From assembly GCA_013433145.1 (NCBI GenBank), contig CM024176.1, positions 2,882,349 to 2,946,348 of the forward strand: a DNA stretch of 64,000 bases, written 5' to 3'. The translations under genes and the position numbers were made by a program. Below, piece after piece: positions 21,656 to 34,571 of this stretch (its first letter is position 1; the number at the start of each line of letters is the position of its first letter). Under the pieces are notes generated by a model. The model was not told where the DNA came from. It saw only the letters and a list, made by a program, of their open reading frames with translations, and did no database searches. Origin of the DNA: Ascaris suum (lineage: Eukaryota; Nematoda; Chromadorea; Rhabditida; Ascarididae).

Positions 21656-22431
21656 CTACAAGCAGCTCTCGATTATCGATGCATCATCAATGAGTACCAC
21701 TTCCGTGTGATCGCTGCATCGACTGTTAACGAGGTAGAAACTGTGCAAACCCTTAGAAGTGTACGGCACTGCATCTTGCAAACACAAAATATTAAAGACG
21801 CATAGGGTACGACCATTAAGGTCAAATGGATAGGCCAAGTAAGTCCAACAAACCACCAGCTTAATAAGTATTCTACCTAGTATGAATTCAGAGATTTCCT
21901 TAAAGCAACGAATAGATCCGCGGTCCAAGGTGGAAAAACTGTCATGTTAGAAAAGAGTTGGAAGTTTTTGCAATATAGGAGAGAACGGAGGTCCAACGAG
22001 ACCATAAACCTTTCACATCAATGTCCTATAAACGATAATAGTGCCAATTTGCATCGGCGTGCTTCCTTAAAAGCCTCATTTGCATTAACAAAAATAAACT
22101 TTGAATGATCAATTCAAAAGCATTTATGGCACACCAGTATAAACCATGTCAAAAACTCCCACCGACTGAAACATGCCTTCACATCGAAAGTTATGAATCA
22201 AAAGTCGAAACGACCTTAGTACCCGATTTTGTAACCCAACGGCAACAATAAGAGATTGTCCATCAACACTAACATTATTAAATCTCATGAATTGCCCAGA
22301 TGAGAGCAAAGGTGGTGGGAAAAGGGCAGGAACGTCGGCTGAGAACAGGAGGTAAGCATTGATAGGGTAGCTCAAAGCTGATCGCAGTACTACTATACAT
22401 AGAAGTTCGAAAAAATTAAATTTTAAATTGA
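21656..22431 (-). CDS. Possible unrecognised gene, last two exons, just upstream of nkcc-1
   Basis: Exon A 22431-22135 (acceptor AATTACAG, donor ACTG|GTGTGC) and exon B 21774-21656 (acceptor TTTGCAAG, stop TAG) join in phase to about 137 open codons. The start contains a hydrophobic run (FFELLCIVVLRSALS) that could be a signal peptide, then SADVPALFPPPLLSSGQF. The end reads TEVVLIDDASIIESCL. No initiator Met is visible, so an upstream exon would be needed. G+C is higher than in the flanks. I recognise no domain. The stop lies 59 bp before the nkcc-1 ATG. It could also be chance open frames. Confidence 0.25.
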
Positions 22432-23775
22432 CTGTAATTTTTTGAAGTCGACCAGCGATTTAAACTTTCTTACGGATTAAGCTCATTTGCGTATGCGTTT
22501 AATAATCCCCATAATAAGATATTATTTGAGCACGAACGAATATCGGAAACCGTTACCTGCAAATATCTTTAACTCGAGAAGAGTAACGGATAGAAACTTT
22601 TGTTCTTGTCATAAATTTTCTACTATTTTCACATCTTCGAAAATTCCCGTGCACTTCCTTGCCTTCCCTCTATCCTCCGCCATGTCGATGACGACAGTCC
22701 ACTTCTCGCATTAAATCAAATATATCATGTGGGAATAAGCAGCAAACGCAAATGAATGTATTGGAGGACGAGGAGCTTTTACCTGTCCTACCTGGATTAC
22801 AGTTAAACGATAGTTAAACAAACAATAACGGTCGATGCACAAAACCATCAAATAAAACGAGGAATCAGCATTACTGCGCAACACAGCCGCGCAACACTCG
22901 AATGCTCAATGTACTGACATTCAATCGCGACATCTTATGTCTTTTATAAAAATCGGATCAAAACATCAAGTTAATCAACGAAAAGATTCAATCGGTCAAA
23001 ATTAACTAAAAGATGAGAGAAAAACGAGGCAATCAAATTTAAAAAAAAAATAACTTAACACAACAAAAATTTTGCTTTTATAATTCAGATTCTAGTTTTT
23101 GCGCGAAAAAGGCAAAATATTTAAAAAAAACCGAATTTTCAATTATTCAGGTGGGAAATAAAATGACGAGTGCTTAGAAGATTTTTTGGGATGGAGGAAG
23201 ACAATTACATTGCTATTTACAAAAAGTTAAACGTAGAAATTCCATATAAAAATATGCTTTATATATAAGCACAATAGTGTGTATTTTGAAAGTCGATCTA
23301 TACGCAAATTTTTGCATGATAAGATTGAATGGGGAGGAAAAGAACTGAAGAAAATTTAAGCAATGAAACGGTGGCAACAAATATCAAACAGCGAAAACTT
23401 GTTATTGACACAATAATATCACTCTAATTTGCATGTAATATTTTTTTCTAAAATGGGAAGGGGAATGGGCCGGGGACTTGGCCTAGGAAATCGCTCTTAG
23501 CCCCCTATTTCCGCGTATGGCAATCACTGAGAGAGACTGTCATCGAATAGTCGATGTTCTCGTTTTGCTCTATATACGACTACAAAGTTTTTTAGATCAG
23601 ATTCGACAAAAAATTCCACTTAGCCAAACACTGCTTTTCTTGTCAATAATAAAGCGCATCCATGACAAACTTACTACCGCTGGGAACATTTTGCTTTTCT
23701 TTATTTTCCCAAACAGTCTTCTCCTCTCTTACCCGAGTTCCCCTCTCTCGCTCATTTTACATTCATAGGATGAGT

Positions 23776-23778
<3 letters not shown>
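22432..23778. other. Upstream region, no gene seen
   Basis: A+T-rich DNA upstream of the nkcc-1 locus. It contains a G-quadruplex-type motif at 23455-23475. No exon or RNA gene is supportable; any promoter of nkcc-1 could lie here, but I see no specific site. Confidence 0.5.
23455..23475 (+). other. G-quadruplex-type motif
   Basis: Four runs of three to four G separated by AA, AAT and CC, so all loops are two or three bases. Confidence 0.5.

Positions 23779-23842
<64 letters not shown>
23779..23842. repeat. (TA)n microsatellite, about 64 bp
   Basis: Perfect TA dinucleotide repeat. Open frames through it (alternating Tyr-Ile) are artefacts. Confidence 0.97.
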
Positions 23843-23844
<2 letters not shown>

Positions 23845-24723
23845 CAAAATGATACATCAATTATGTATATATGAGATGGATGTGTAGGCGATTAGAACCC
23901 TTTTTTCTTGTTTGATTCATAGTAATTTTTTTCTTCGCAGATAATGTGCAATTTCTCTTTTTTTTCAGTCGATGAAAAATTTGTGATTTCTCTCAGAATT
24001 GCAGCTATTGCCATGGTACTCGAATGGCTACTATTCACATTGCCTACTCACTAATTATTCAGCACTTCTGCTCTTTTTAAACTACAACTAGAAATAATCT
24101 TTGTGGACTCTAGGAAAACTGATCAGACATATGATTAGAAAAAAATGGGACAAAAGTAGGGAATATAAAGCGTGTCGTTTCTCTTTGTCTCTGCATCCTT
24201 CTCTTCATCATTCATCTAACAGCACTTTAAGGACAGCATTTACGATTAGAATCATCACACAATTATTTGATTATATGAACGAAAAAAAAAGAGAAGAAAA
24301 GTTGAAAACGATATAGAAACAATGAAGAAAGCAAAAAGCTATCGTACATCAATTATATGAGCATATAATCTCAAAGATAAAGAAATGATAAATGCACATA
24401 CCTAAGCTTATTATCGTACCAGATGTTTTTTTCACTGTAAATTGCTCGACAATGCTTCATATAAAGCTTGTTATCAAAGGCATCAAAAAACTGATAACAG
24501 AGAGGGAATTAATAGGATTACGAGAGGGCGAGTCGATAGGTAAGAAGCTTATCCTTAGAAGCTAGGTGAGAAAAGTATATTCATGTTTTAGTAACCTTAT
24601 TGAAAACTGAATCCCTAACTCCCCTCCCCTGCCAACACAAAAATTGCCCTAGAATATCTGCAAAAAGCATACGAAAGTTAAGCAGTGTTTTAGTGCCGTA
24701 GCACTCAACAACTACTGTCGTCC

Positions 24724-24783
24724 GACATTTCCTATGTGTTGTCAGCAGATATTTTCTACGTGTTTTCGGCAGACATTTCTTTC
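24724..24783. repeat. 24-bp tandem repeat, 2.5 copies
   Basis: Units start at 24724, 24748 and 24772, each GAYATTTYCTAYGTGTTKTC-like and ending near RGCA. They differ by several substitutions, so this is an old duplication. Confidence 0.6.
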
Positions 24784-25229
24784 TCATAACTGCACTTTTC
24801 TAATTAATTTTCTATGCACTTCATCTAAATCTAACAGGAATTAAGCAAAAACAGTCTCCGCCTTTAATACGAATTTTCACAAGCGGCTATAGGCTTAGCA
24901 CATCGAACGCTTATGCTTAGAGATGGTATTGATTTTTTTTTTTTTGGGTTAATGAAGAGAGAAGTATGATTGATTTTGTTTTGCTACCAATAGGCAGGAT
25001 GTAACTCATAGTGAATTAATGGGGAGCCGTAGCAGAAATATCCAACGCCGATGAGAATTGAAATCTTAATTGCGAGTGGTCACAAATATTTGCACTGCCC
25101 TCTTATAGGCTCATCTCGCAATAAATGTCGATGGTAATAAAGTACTAGTGGCATGTATTTCTGAGCTTTTAAACTGAGACGTATGGTAAAATATACCTTC
25201 GTTCAACAAGCAAGCAAGCTCCTTAAATG

Positions 25230-25317
25230 ATTATGGTAAACTGAGGTATATGGTTAAAAAGTATGGTAAAGTATATGGTAAAATGTGGTATGCGGTAAAA
25301 TATATGGTAAAAAATAT
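25230..25317. repeat. Minisatellite built on TATGGTAAA
   Basis: About six irregular copies of TATGGTAAA or TATGGTTAAA separated by short A/T/G spacers. Another copy sits at 25180-25195. Confidence 0.6.
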
Positions 25318-26672
25318 ACCCAGTATGCCGGTGTCGTATAAGAACATTCACTGTTCGCTTAACAAACTCCTATGCGGCAGTTGTATGAAGCATGAAATGC
25401 GATGTAGGTAGACGTTTATAGGAAGATGAAGCTTAGACGGGGTGAAATAGAGCACATAAAGACACAAATAACACCGATGAAGCAAGCGGAGTAGACGAAG
25501 GTTAACGAAGTGAGGCTCAGGGAACAGAAGAAAAACAAGACAGGTGAAGGTAAAGATGCAGATGAGGCTTAAATAAACATCAAGAATGTCAAGCGGAAAA
25601 AAAAGGACAAGAAACACATGAATGTCACGAAGTAGGTGATACCGAATGATAAGATAGAGCTAAAGAGGCAGGTATTTCTAAGTGAGAGAGATACATCCTT
25701 GAAGGGACGAATATAATAAGCGATGAGTTAATCGGTTTGGTGCTTGCTTCAGGGTTGTCGAGTAACAGCGATGAGATACACTAGCGTACCCCTTTCAATG
25801 ATCGAAAAGAGATGAACGTAACTGTGCAAAGGAAATTCGAGGACGCATGATAGAGTGTTCACGAAAACGAACTCTCTGCAGAATGCGGCACATACGAAAA
25901 GACTGAAATTAACCTGAAATCTTAACTTAAAAGCTCCTTTTCACAAGGACTACCAATGCATTCTTTAGAGACACGGGAGGTAAAGGAATGCGAAAGACGG
26001 AGGAAATAGTTGGAAAGGTGTGGATGGAGGAAAAAGAAGAAAAGGAAAAAAATAGAAGAATAGGAAAGAGCGGAGAATCTCCTCGCAGAGAGCCGAAAAA
26101 CGCACAAGGCGAATTCTCACAATTTTCTACACGATAGCAACGAAACAATGCGGTTGAGTGAATTTGTTTGGAAATACTCAAGAATCTATTCTTTATTCAT
26201 TCGTTCTGTCATGCACTGCGAATTGTTTCTGCGCAAAATTTTCGTTATTCCATTTGAATGAAAATGACAGTCAATAATTTTCTCAAGTTTAAGATGTTCA
26301 AGAAATGAAAAATCTTAAATCGTTGGTTATACATCACAGAGAGAGGGAAAGGGAGGGGAAGAGAGAGAAAGAGGGAGCAATAGCACAGAGATATTGAGAG
26401 GCACAAATTTGAGGGAGAAAAAAAAGTTTGGTTAACACGATTCGTTTAGCAATTTTATCAATGCATCTGAGAAAGCATGTTTGAGAAGTATTTGTGATCC
26501 CATATCGAAAGATTAAAATAAGCTTATGATCATATTCTAATTAATAAACACGCAAATCAAAGATCATTTTCGACGATAATAAAAACTTCTTTGCGAAATT
26601 AGCGGAAAATATAATAACCAGGAAAGTGCTGAAATTTTAAAAGATAATGCGTTAATAGAAAATTCAACCATA

Positions 26673-26828
26673 ATGAAATGACACAAATTGATTATCATTG
26701 CTGTGCTAGCAATAACATATAGCAAAGTTGTATCTAGCTCGGTTAGTGCCTCAGGCGCCGATCCGGTGGAAGAGAAGATCGGCGAAGGGGGAGACGCTCA
26801 TATTTCTTTCGTAAAAACAAGAAAATAA
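26673..26828 (+). pseudogene. Signal-peptide-like small open frame with an in-frame TGA at codon 3
   Basis: ATG AAA TGA CAC AAA, then an open frame LIIIAVLAITYS (hydrophobic, signal-peptide-like), then VSSSVSASGADPVEEKIGEG and more, to a TAA at 26826. The later codons sit in a pocket of clearly higher G+C than the A+T-rich flanks. If codon 3 were a sense codon this would be a secreted peptide of about 50 residues. As it stands it is either a pseudogene, an exon whose start lies elsewhere, or chance. A GTAAAA after HISF could be a donor. Confidence 0.25.
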
Positions 26829-29800
26829 GTTGCAACCTATATATGCTAGCAAAAGGTGCTTTTAATGCAATTCGTAGAAAAACAACGAATTTTGAGTTTT
26901 AATCTTTTTTGTCGTCTATTCCATCTAATAAAATCATCTATATAGAGTGAAATATATAAATTCTAAGTTTTTCATTAATCTTACAATATACTATATTATA
27001 TAATTGTGTTACTTATATAATTTACGCCTCTCAGTTCGGAAAGTTGAAAACGTTTAATGAAACTTGATAAAATGCGAAAAAAAAAAGAAAACGAAAAAAT
27101 AAGAGCGAAATTTTTTGCCTCATAAATAATAATGGATGAATATGAAAGCAAATTACAAGAACGAATTCCAATATTCTAAGAATTCATCGAAAATTCTTTG
27201 AAAAAAAAAAACGTCAAAAGTATCTTAAATATAGTAGAGATATTTCGCTTAATTGGATTTTTTGTTTTGTTTTTTTTTTTGTTTTGTGCAAGAAGCATTT
27301 TGGAAAAATTTCGCCGAGCATATTTTTCTTTGCATTTCATAAAAAAAAAAAAGAATGGAAAAAAGTTCGTCATTAGAACAATTAAATTTCAGGCGTATAC
27401 GAAAAATATGCAAATGTTGTTCTTTGTATATAACTTTAATTCAAAAATGCGCTCTATTCAATACGTAATATATGATTGTGTAAATAGATGCGCTGTGAAT
27501 TTCACTTGGTAGAAATAATCCACGAACATTTTTCAATAGGCTCTTTAAGATAATAAACAATATGAGAGAAAATAAATTAAGGGAGATCGACATCGATAAG
27601 AATAATGGAACTTCTATTAAAGGTGGAAATACAACAGATATTTGCTATTGATGGAATTATCCTTTTGATTTAAAGTGGATGAAAAATGTAATGCATGGAA
27701 AGAGGAATTTAAACAACGAACGATCTCAGGATCAGAATAGAATTTGTCATCTAACAGCCGCCTTGATTTACTTCATAGAATTAAGTACTTAAAGATTGGT
27801 ATAAATCACTAAATCATTGTAACTAATTCAATAGGTTTATTGGCTGGAAATAGTTAAGTACAATATAAGATAGGTACATTGATAGGTAAGTAGAACTCGG
27901 ATGATATTTAGGCGATAAACAAAAGTCGTTTACAAAAATGTTTAATCCGAAAATTTTTAGCAAAGAAAATAGACTTATTCGAGAAAAAAAAATGCATATT
28001 TGTATTATCTAAACCGTTAAAAAGTATACCAAGATGAAAATTTCATACGATCAGAATGCATAGCACAATATATATTTTTATGCGACGCACAATGATAAAC
28101 TTGAAAAATATGAGAAAACTTAATAAACTTAATAAACGCATTGATAAACTTGAAAATTAGTTGACAAATTTGACGAACTTAATGAGCATACTAATAATTT
28201 TGAAAGAGAAAAAAAATGATATCCATTAAATGCTAATGGTTATTTTTAGCAATCATACGATCTTTTAATGTGCCGAGAAACGGCTTCAATACATGCAAAG
28301 CAATCATAAATATTTCATGATGCAGCTGTGAATAGCAGTCGATATTGGTGGCCATAATAACGCAACTGCTATTCTCAAAAATATTTTTGCTTTTCATATG
28401 ATTCTTGGAAAATTTTTCACTAAAATCGATAACTGTATGAGCAAACAGACACTCGAAGACAGACAAACAGACAAATAGATGAGCAAGAATAATGCGTAGA
28501 GATATCAAATTCGCTCTAGAAATGTTATATCCCTACTTACAATGTTTTGTATGTCTCTGTCTGTTTATTGGTTTGTTCAACTCATCTCAAATGCAATATG
28601 TCATGATTACGTCTAAAACTCAATCTTGCATCATATGAATATGTTTCTCGTGAATGAAGTATTACAATTTAAATGCGCATAAAAGTTGTAAAATAAATTT
28701 ATGATATTTTTGTTTGAATGAGATCTAAAACTAAGATTCCACATCTATATCGTAGGTACGTCTCGTCGATATTGTCTATTCGGATAAACATTCACATCTA
28801 AGTGGATAGAAATGCAAAAGTCAGCGTATTGAAGTAGCCTTCCTGATGCATTATAAGAGATTATCGATTATATTATAACTTGAAGGAGATAGGAAAGAAT
28901 TAAAGAAATATATGTTTGGCGTTTTTTTTTTTCTTAAATATTATCATAAAAATTAACTTATATCGAAAAAAAGAGGAAATAACAAATTGAAAAATTTTTT
29001 ATGCCATTTAAATATTCGAAAGTAACTTAATTTGATGTAACAATATAAATTTATCACTAAAGTAAATCACTATCAAAACTTATTAGGAAATAAACTTATC
29101 ACGTAATAAGGCAATAATGCTAACTCGTCACAATTGCAGTTCATTACAGAGCTAAGGATGCTAATACTTACCTGTCATCGGATTTAACAGGTGAGACAAA
29201 CGATGAATTTGACAGATTTGATAGGCACAAATTTCGGCTTCCGCATATTTGCATAGACCAATGCTCGGGGTGTCTATCACAAATGCTAATGTATTCTCTT
29301 TTAATTCGGATCGTACCTTATTATCAAGATTTATCGAGGTGGTTAATCAGCATCGTTTCTTGAAATTTCTCATCTGCAAAGGTAATTTTCACCTCATTAA
29401 AAGCTTGAGTAATTTAATACCTTCTTACCTTCTCTTAGCATTTTTACAAAAATCATCTCTTAAATTATAGGTAAACCATTGTGGAAAAAGTGTCGAGAAG
29501 AAAATTTATTAGAAGAAAATTCATAGAAATCTCTCCATAATCAATGAAAAATTAGAGCGAAAAGCTCGAGCCACATGCAGCTCTAGCTCTAGCTAAGAGC
29601 CGAATGATGAAATTGTTTCGTTGTCATTTTTATGAGAAGTAAACACTAGAGAATTTGAGCAGAGATACTCGAAACCAGTTTACAAATGTGACAATGAGCA
29701 AAATAATAAGCGAGATGAGCAAAGCCCGAACTGTGTTCAACTGTTGCATTCGACTGGACACATAAAGCCACAATAGCTATTCTTAGCTAATGTTGATAAA

Positions 29801-31976
29801 TTAAAGGATATAAGGGGGTGAAGAGGGGAGAAGCAGGGAAGTGGGGAGGGGGGGGGGGGGAAGGGAAAGGAGAGCGGATAGGTGTTGAAAGCCAAAATTC
29901 AAAAATCGACCCAATAATGAAAAAAAAAACTTTGTTGGCAAATTCTTTCATTGGTACTTTACTTTACTGTTTTTTTTGGCTCTCAGATTTTCGATAACAT
30001 TTGTGTTGAAAACTTTTATTTGCTTAATTGAACTATTTTATGACGTTCAATAATGTATTTTTATGTGTCGGTTTATTATTTTTTTAATCAATTAACTATA
30101 TATAGAAAATACATTTAAAAATAAGATCACTTCAACAAAGCAAAAGTTTTTGATAAACATCTGATTAATTCGAGCGAGATTTCGCATAATTTTCAATTTT
30201 TTTTAAAAATTATTTAAGTTACTGCTAACTTACTCTTAAACTATCATATAAGTAATACAAGTTTTCTCAAAACGTCAGGTTCAATTATTAATATTTTATC
30301 CATAAATATTTTAAAACATGATGCTAGTATTAAGACTGAGATGATTTTATTTTATTTTGATCAATTTTTAAAAATAAACTAAAATTTTTTTCTCGTAACT
30401 ATCAAGTTATAAGATAGTGCATTTGTCCGAGTAAGCAAAAACGTTAAAGAATTTGCAATTATCAGAAATTTGCAGCTTTATTTTTTGGATATATTAAATG
30501 AGTTCTGAATAAACAACAAATTTTCTAATATAATAATAATAATAATAATAAAGAAATGAAAACTTTTACAATAAAAGTGCTCATATATTATAATGAAAAT
30601 AAAATTGAGAGAACTAAAAACTATGTGATATCTCTACAATCGAAAATTCGAATATTTTCTCCTCCATCATTTTCAATTTTTGCCGCATTCGATTAACTTT
30701 TTTTTTTTTCATTCTGCATAATAAATTTGATACAAAAAGATTGACATTTATAAGCGCGACGAAAAAAAAAGAGAAATTTTTTTGGAATTTGAAATAGACG
30801 AAAAAAACTTCCAAAAAAACACATGAAATTTAAACGGTGCATTCGAGCATGTTGAATTGGTCGAATAATAACTATCGTTTAAGCGTCTCGTTTAGATAGT
30901 CATCATTTAATGTGAATTAAAAAAAAAACTCGAAAAGGCGATTATTCAAAAGCGCAACGATAATATTATTTCAAGCTTAATCTCAACAAGTCTGAAAAAT
31001 ACATTTTTGATAGATAATGCTCGAAAAAAAAATTTTTTTTTAAATCATTAGAGATTACAGCTGCCTTTATCACCATACAATATCTAAAACTTTTTACCTA
31101 TGGATTTTCTAAGAAAAAAACCTCTAACGAGGTTTTTTTGTTTAACTGTCCAATTTTCTTAGCAATCTATCAATAATAGAAGTAGGCGAAAATTTTTTAC
31201 GCGATAGCCTTACTCAAAAAACTACTTTATAGATTTCAAAGCAATTAAATATGAGCATTTCTAAAGTAAATTTATAACGATCTCAAAACATCGACTGAAT
31301 TAATTTCCGTGATGGTAATTTTCTCATTGTCGTTGATAGATAAAGAACTAAAGGCACAGAGTGACATATTGAAGTAACACATTTTATGCGTATGACGTCA
31401 TTCGCGTTGAAGTGGATAGAGATAGTCGAATTTTTTAAATGTTGATATTCTAAATTGAATACAGCATTCTACTAGTAGAAACGCAATCTTAAAAGTAGAA
31501 TTCTTACGTGATGAAAATATATGCATAATGATATATGAATCATTCCCTCTCAAAGCATCAACTAGCTTTAGCATTGCTCGAAGTCGATGGAGAGGGAGGG
31601 AGAGGAGGAGAGAAATGAGGGGGAGAAACCGGAAAACATGCAAATACTGATTAAATAATATAAACAACCTCGGAGAAAAAGTGGATTGAAAATCCGGTAA
31701 ACGAAGAAAAAAAAAACAAACGAAAGAAAAACGAAGAAAAAAAGATAATAGCAAGTATTAGGAAATGAGTCGATTTCCATACGATACATGTGCTATTTGA
31801 ACAATGAGCGAGTGCCGTTGGTAAGCGAGCTCTTAAATAATGGAACAAACAATAAAGAGATGAAATGGTACTTTCTTGGTGACATCAATGACCACAGAAC
31901 AAAAGTGTAAAAGTATCCTTAAAACAACTTCCAGTCATTTAGAATATTGATAGCGGAGATAGAGGAAGAGGGAAAT

Positions 31977-32000
31977 GGGGAGGGGGAGGGGGAGAGAGGG
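31977..32000 (+). other. G-quadruplex-type motif in a homopurine tract
   Basis: G runs of four, five, five and three separated by A, A and AGAGA, within a longer GA-only stretch. Confidence 0.5.
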
Positions 32001-33954
32001 ATCGAGGATTGAGAAGAAAGAGAGAGCAGGAGGAGGTAGAGAAATTTTGAATATGTAGTTTTGAGATCTCATTTGAGTATCTCTTTATTATAGAACCACT
32101 TTTATTGAATAACATGATAAATGATAAAGATAGGAATTATTGCTAATAATTCACTGGCATATAATTGGAATTTCTTATCGATTAGCACATAAATATGATT
32201 AACTTAGGCGATGTACTCAAATTAATTAAGCATTCGTTTAAAAAAAAATTTCGCGAATAAATATATCTAAATGCAAAATTCGAATTCAATATAAATGAGT
32301 GAAAAAATGAATATGCAAATTTGCAAAAATTAGCAGTTATTGACCGCTGATTTGTAGCAACAAATATATATTAGTATTTAGTGAAAAAAAAACGTTAACG
32401 AATGATTTCTAAAAATAAATATTGGAAATTCCTGAATAATGGATTTTTCTTTTTTTTTTTTTTAAAGACAGCAAAAAGTTACGAAAAAAAAGACTGAAAA
32501 TATTTTGGAAGTTGAAAATCGAGATCAGAAAGAAAAAATTTCACGTTAAAATGGATTCGCTTAGTTGCAAAAACGACTAAGCAATTTCTTTTTTTTTTTT
32601 TTTTTCTCATCAAATGATAAGAAAAAACGAACAGCCATTCAACATTTAAAGAAATTCAAAAAAAAAAAAATGCAAATTGGGCAACTCGCCTATTCCGCAA
32701 TAATCTCCATTCGTTTAGAAAAAAAAAAGTTTGATTACACTAGCAAATAATTAGCCATTATTCAATATATGATTGAAACATTCAGTTTTATTTTCTTTTT
32801 CTTGTTGCTCTTTTTAGGAAATTTACTAGGAAGAAATAAATTTTTTTTTTCGTTCTCAATTTTCTCTCTGAGATTTGATTACTATAATAAAATTTGCAAA
32901 AAGAATTGAGAATATTAGGATATTTGGATACTAGATTACTGACTAAATAAATATCAAACGAAAAGTCGAGTAATACAGCGTACTTAATAGATGCTTATCA
33001 AACAAATGACGTTTACAGAAAAAAGACGAGAGAAATATAAATGGACAGACTAAAATAGGACGTTTACCTATAACGTTGAAACATTTAAAAATTCTAAAAC
33101 GGTTAAGACATTTGAATAATGGTAATTATTATTACCGATGCCCGGTCAATTCGATTGTCTATATCGCATTAGCATTTAATTTAACCGATCGAGTTGTTTT
33201 TAACCGCTTAGCCAACGGAGTCTTTATGGCTGATTGCTGCAAATAATTCCTAGGAGAGCAGAATATAGTACTTTGCTACGAACAGCATTTGATACTATCA
33301 AAGAAAATAGAAAGTCAATATTGATTTACCTAAACGCTAAACATAATGTGGGAGGAAATGGAGAAAGGGGGAGAGGACATAAACGTGACAGTGCAACGAT
33401 CCATTTCCAACGCTAATTTATTGAATACAAAAACTGGGGGCTGAGCGCATTCAGCGAAGCCTGTGCTGTGGGTTTCGGGCCTTAGGGTAAACCTATGTTG
33501 TTGATCTCGTACCTGAGGCGAAGCCCATAGCAAATATACGAAGTCAAGAACTCATCAGCAATGATGACAAAACATAAATAAAATGGATGCACATAAATAT
33601 TCGCATGTAACATTTAAATGGTAGCAAGTATATTGGCATTAACGTTAAATGGTAAAAAAAAGGTTCAAAGAAAAAAATTGACACTCTTTATGATTCCTCT
33701 TGAGGAAGAGTTGATCAAAATTGATCTTCTAGCTGTAAGTTGTTAGATTTAAAAAAGACATTTGGAATTTCGCGGAATTCCTAGATGTGTATTGATTATT
33801 CGATTCTGAACATCCGGATGATTTTGAAATGCCCTTATTTCTGCAATGAGATACACTATGTCGCATAGAAATTTCCATAAAAAAGCGGCAGAATGAGTAA
33901 ATCAGTTCATCAGTAATGCGTGACGGGAGCGAGTTCGGCAGAGGGGTTAAAGAT

Positions 33955-33979
33955 GGGCGGGGCATGAGGACGGGGAGGG
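33955..33979 (+). other. G-quadruplex-type motif
   Basis: G runs of three, four, four and four with loops C, a nine-base spacer and A. Confidence 0.4.
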
Positions 33980-34542
33980 GTATGAGGGTGGTGGTTATGT
34001 TACCTAGCTAGTATACACTGGCTATATACCGATGAAATGTAATCACAATATACCGATGAAAAATGTGATCAAGCTGCTGATCTCATGGCAAAGCTAAGAC
34101 AAATTGATGAGACCGATATTGCTCGACTGTCGTGATTTTTTCGACATATATATTTAATAAATTGCATATTGAAAAAAAAAGCGATGAAAAGTTTTTTCTA
34201 CACCTCGTTCAAACCTATAAAATTTGGCGACATTCCAAATTCATAGAATAAGTGTAAACATTTGCAAAATTCAGTTTCTTTTTATTTTGCAAATTAAATT
34301 CGAATAAAGAATTTGGAAAAAAAAAGGTGGAACATCGAGTATTTCAGTTAAATGTTTTAACCTTTAAAGGAGAAAAGAATAACTTGAAAGGAGAAAAGAA
34401 TAAGGGAAATGTGCATGCAAAACGAAATGCACTAGAGTGGACGAAAGAGTTAGCAAGCGTTATCGAATTTCATGCTTAGTGATGAAGCTTGTCTGCATAT
34501 GCTAGCCTAGCCCAAAGCAGACACTCTGTTGGATAGCGAAAC

Positions 34543-34571
34543 GTTGCCTCCTATACTAGTGAGGAGGCAAC
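34543..34571. repeat. Short perfect inverted repeat
   Basis: GTTGCCTCC and its complement GGAGGCAAC flank an 11-base loop. No gene context gives it a role. Confidence 0.5.

Larger units (their letters stand above)
23843..26672. other. Gene-free region with small tandem repeats
   Basis: No supportable gene. It holds two 24-bp units plus a partial third at 24724-24783, a TATGGTAAA-type minisatellite at 25230-25317, and a homopurine GA-rich stretch at 26338-26430. Confidence 0.5.

Noticed and set aside
26338..26430. A GA-rich stretch considered as a G-quadruplex or regulatory site
   Set aside because: Runs are irregular and loops long; best described as simple homopurine sequence.
31117..31139. 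A hairpin followed by T residues, resembling a bacterial terminator
   Set aside because: The window is eukaryotic; the structure is a chance inverted repeat in A/T runs.
33330..33533. A 67-codon minus-strand frame in a less A+T-rich patch
   Set aside because: All frames are similarly open because the patch has fewer A/T stops. No motif or splice support.
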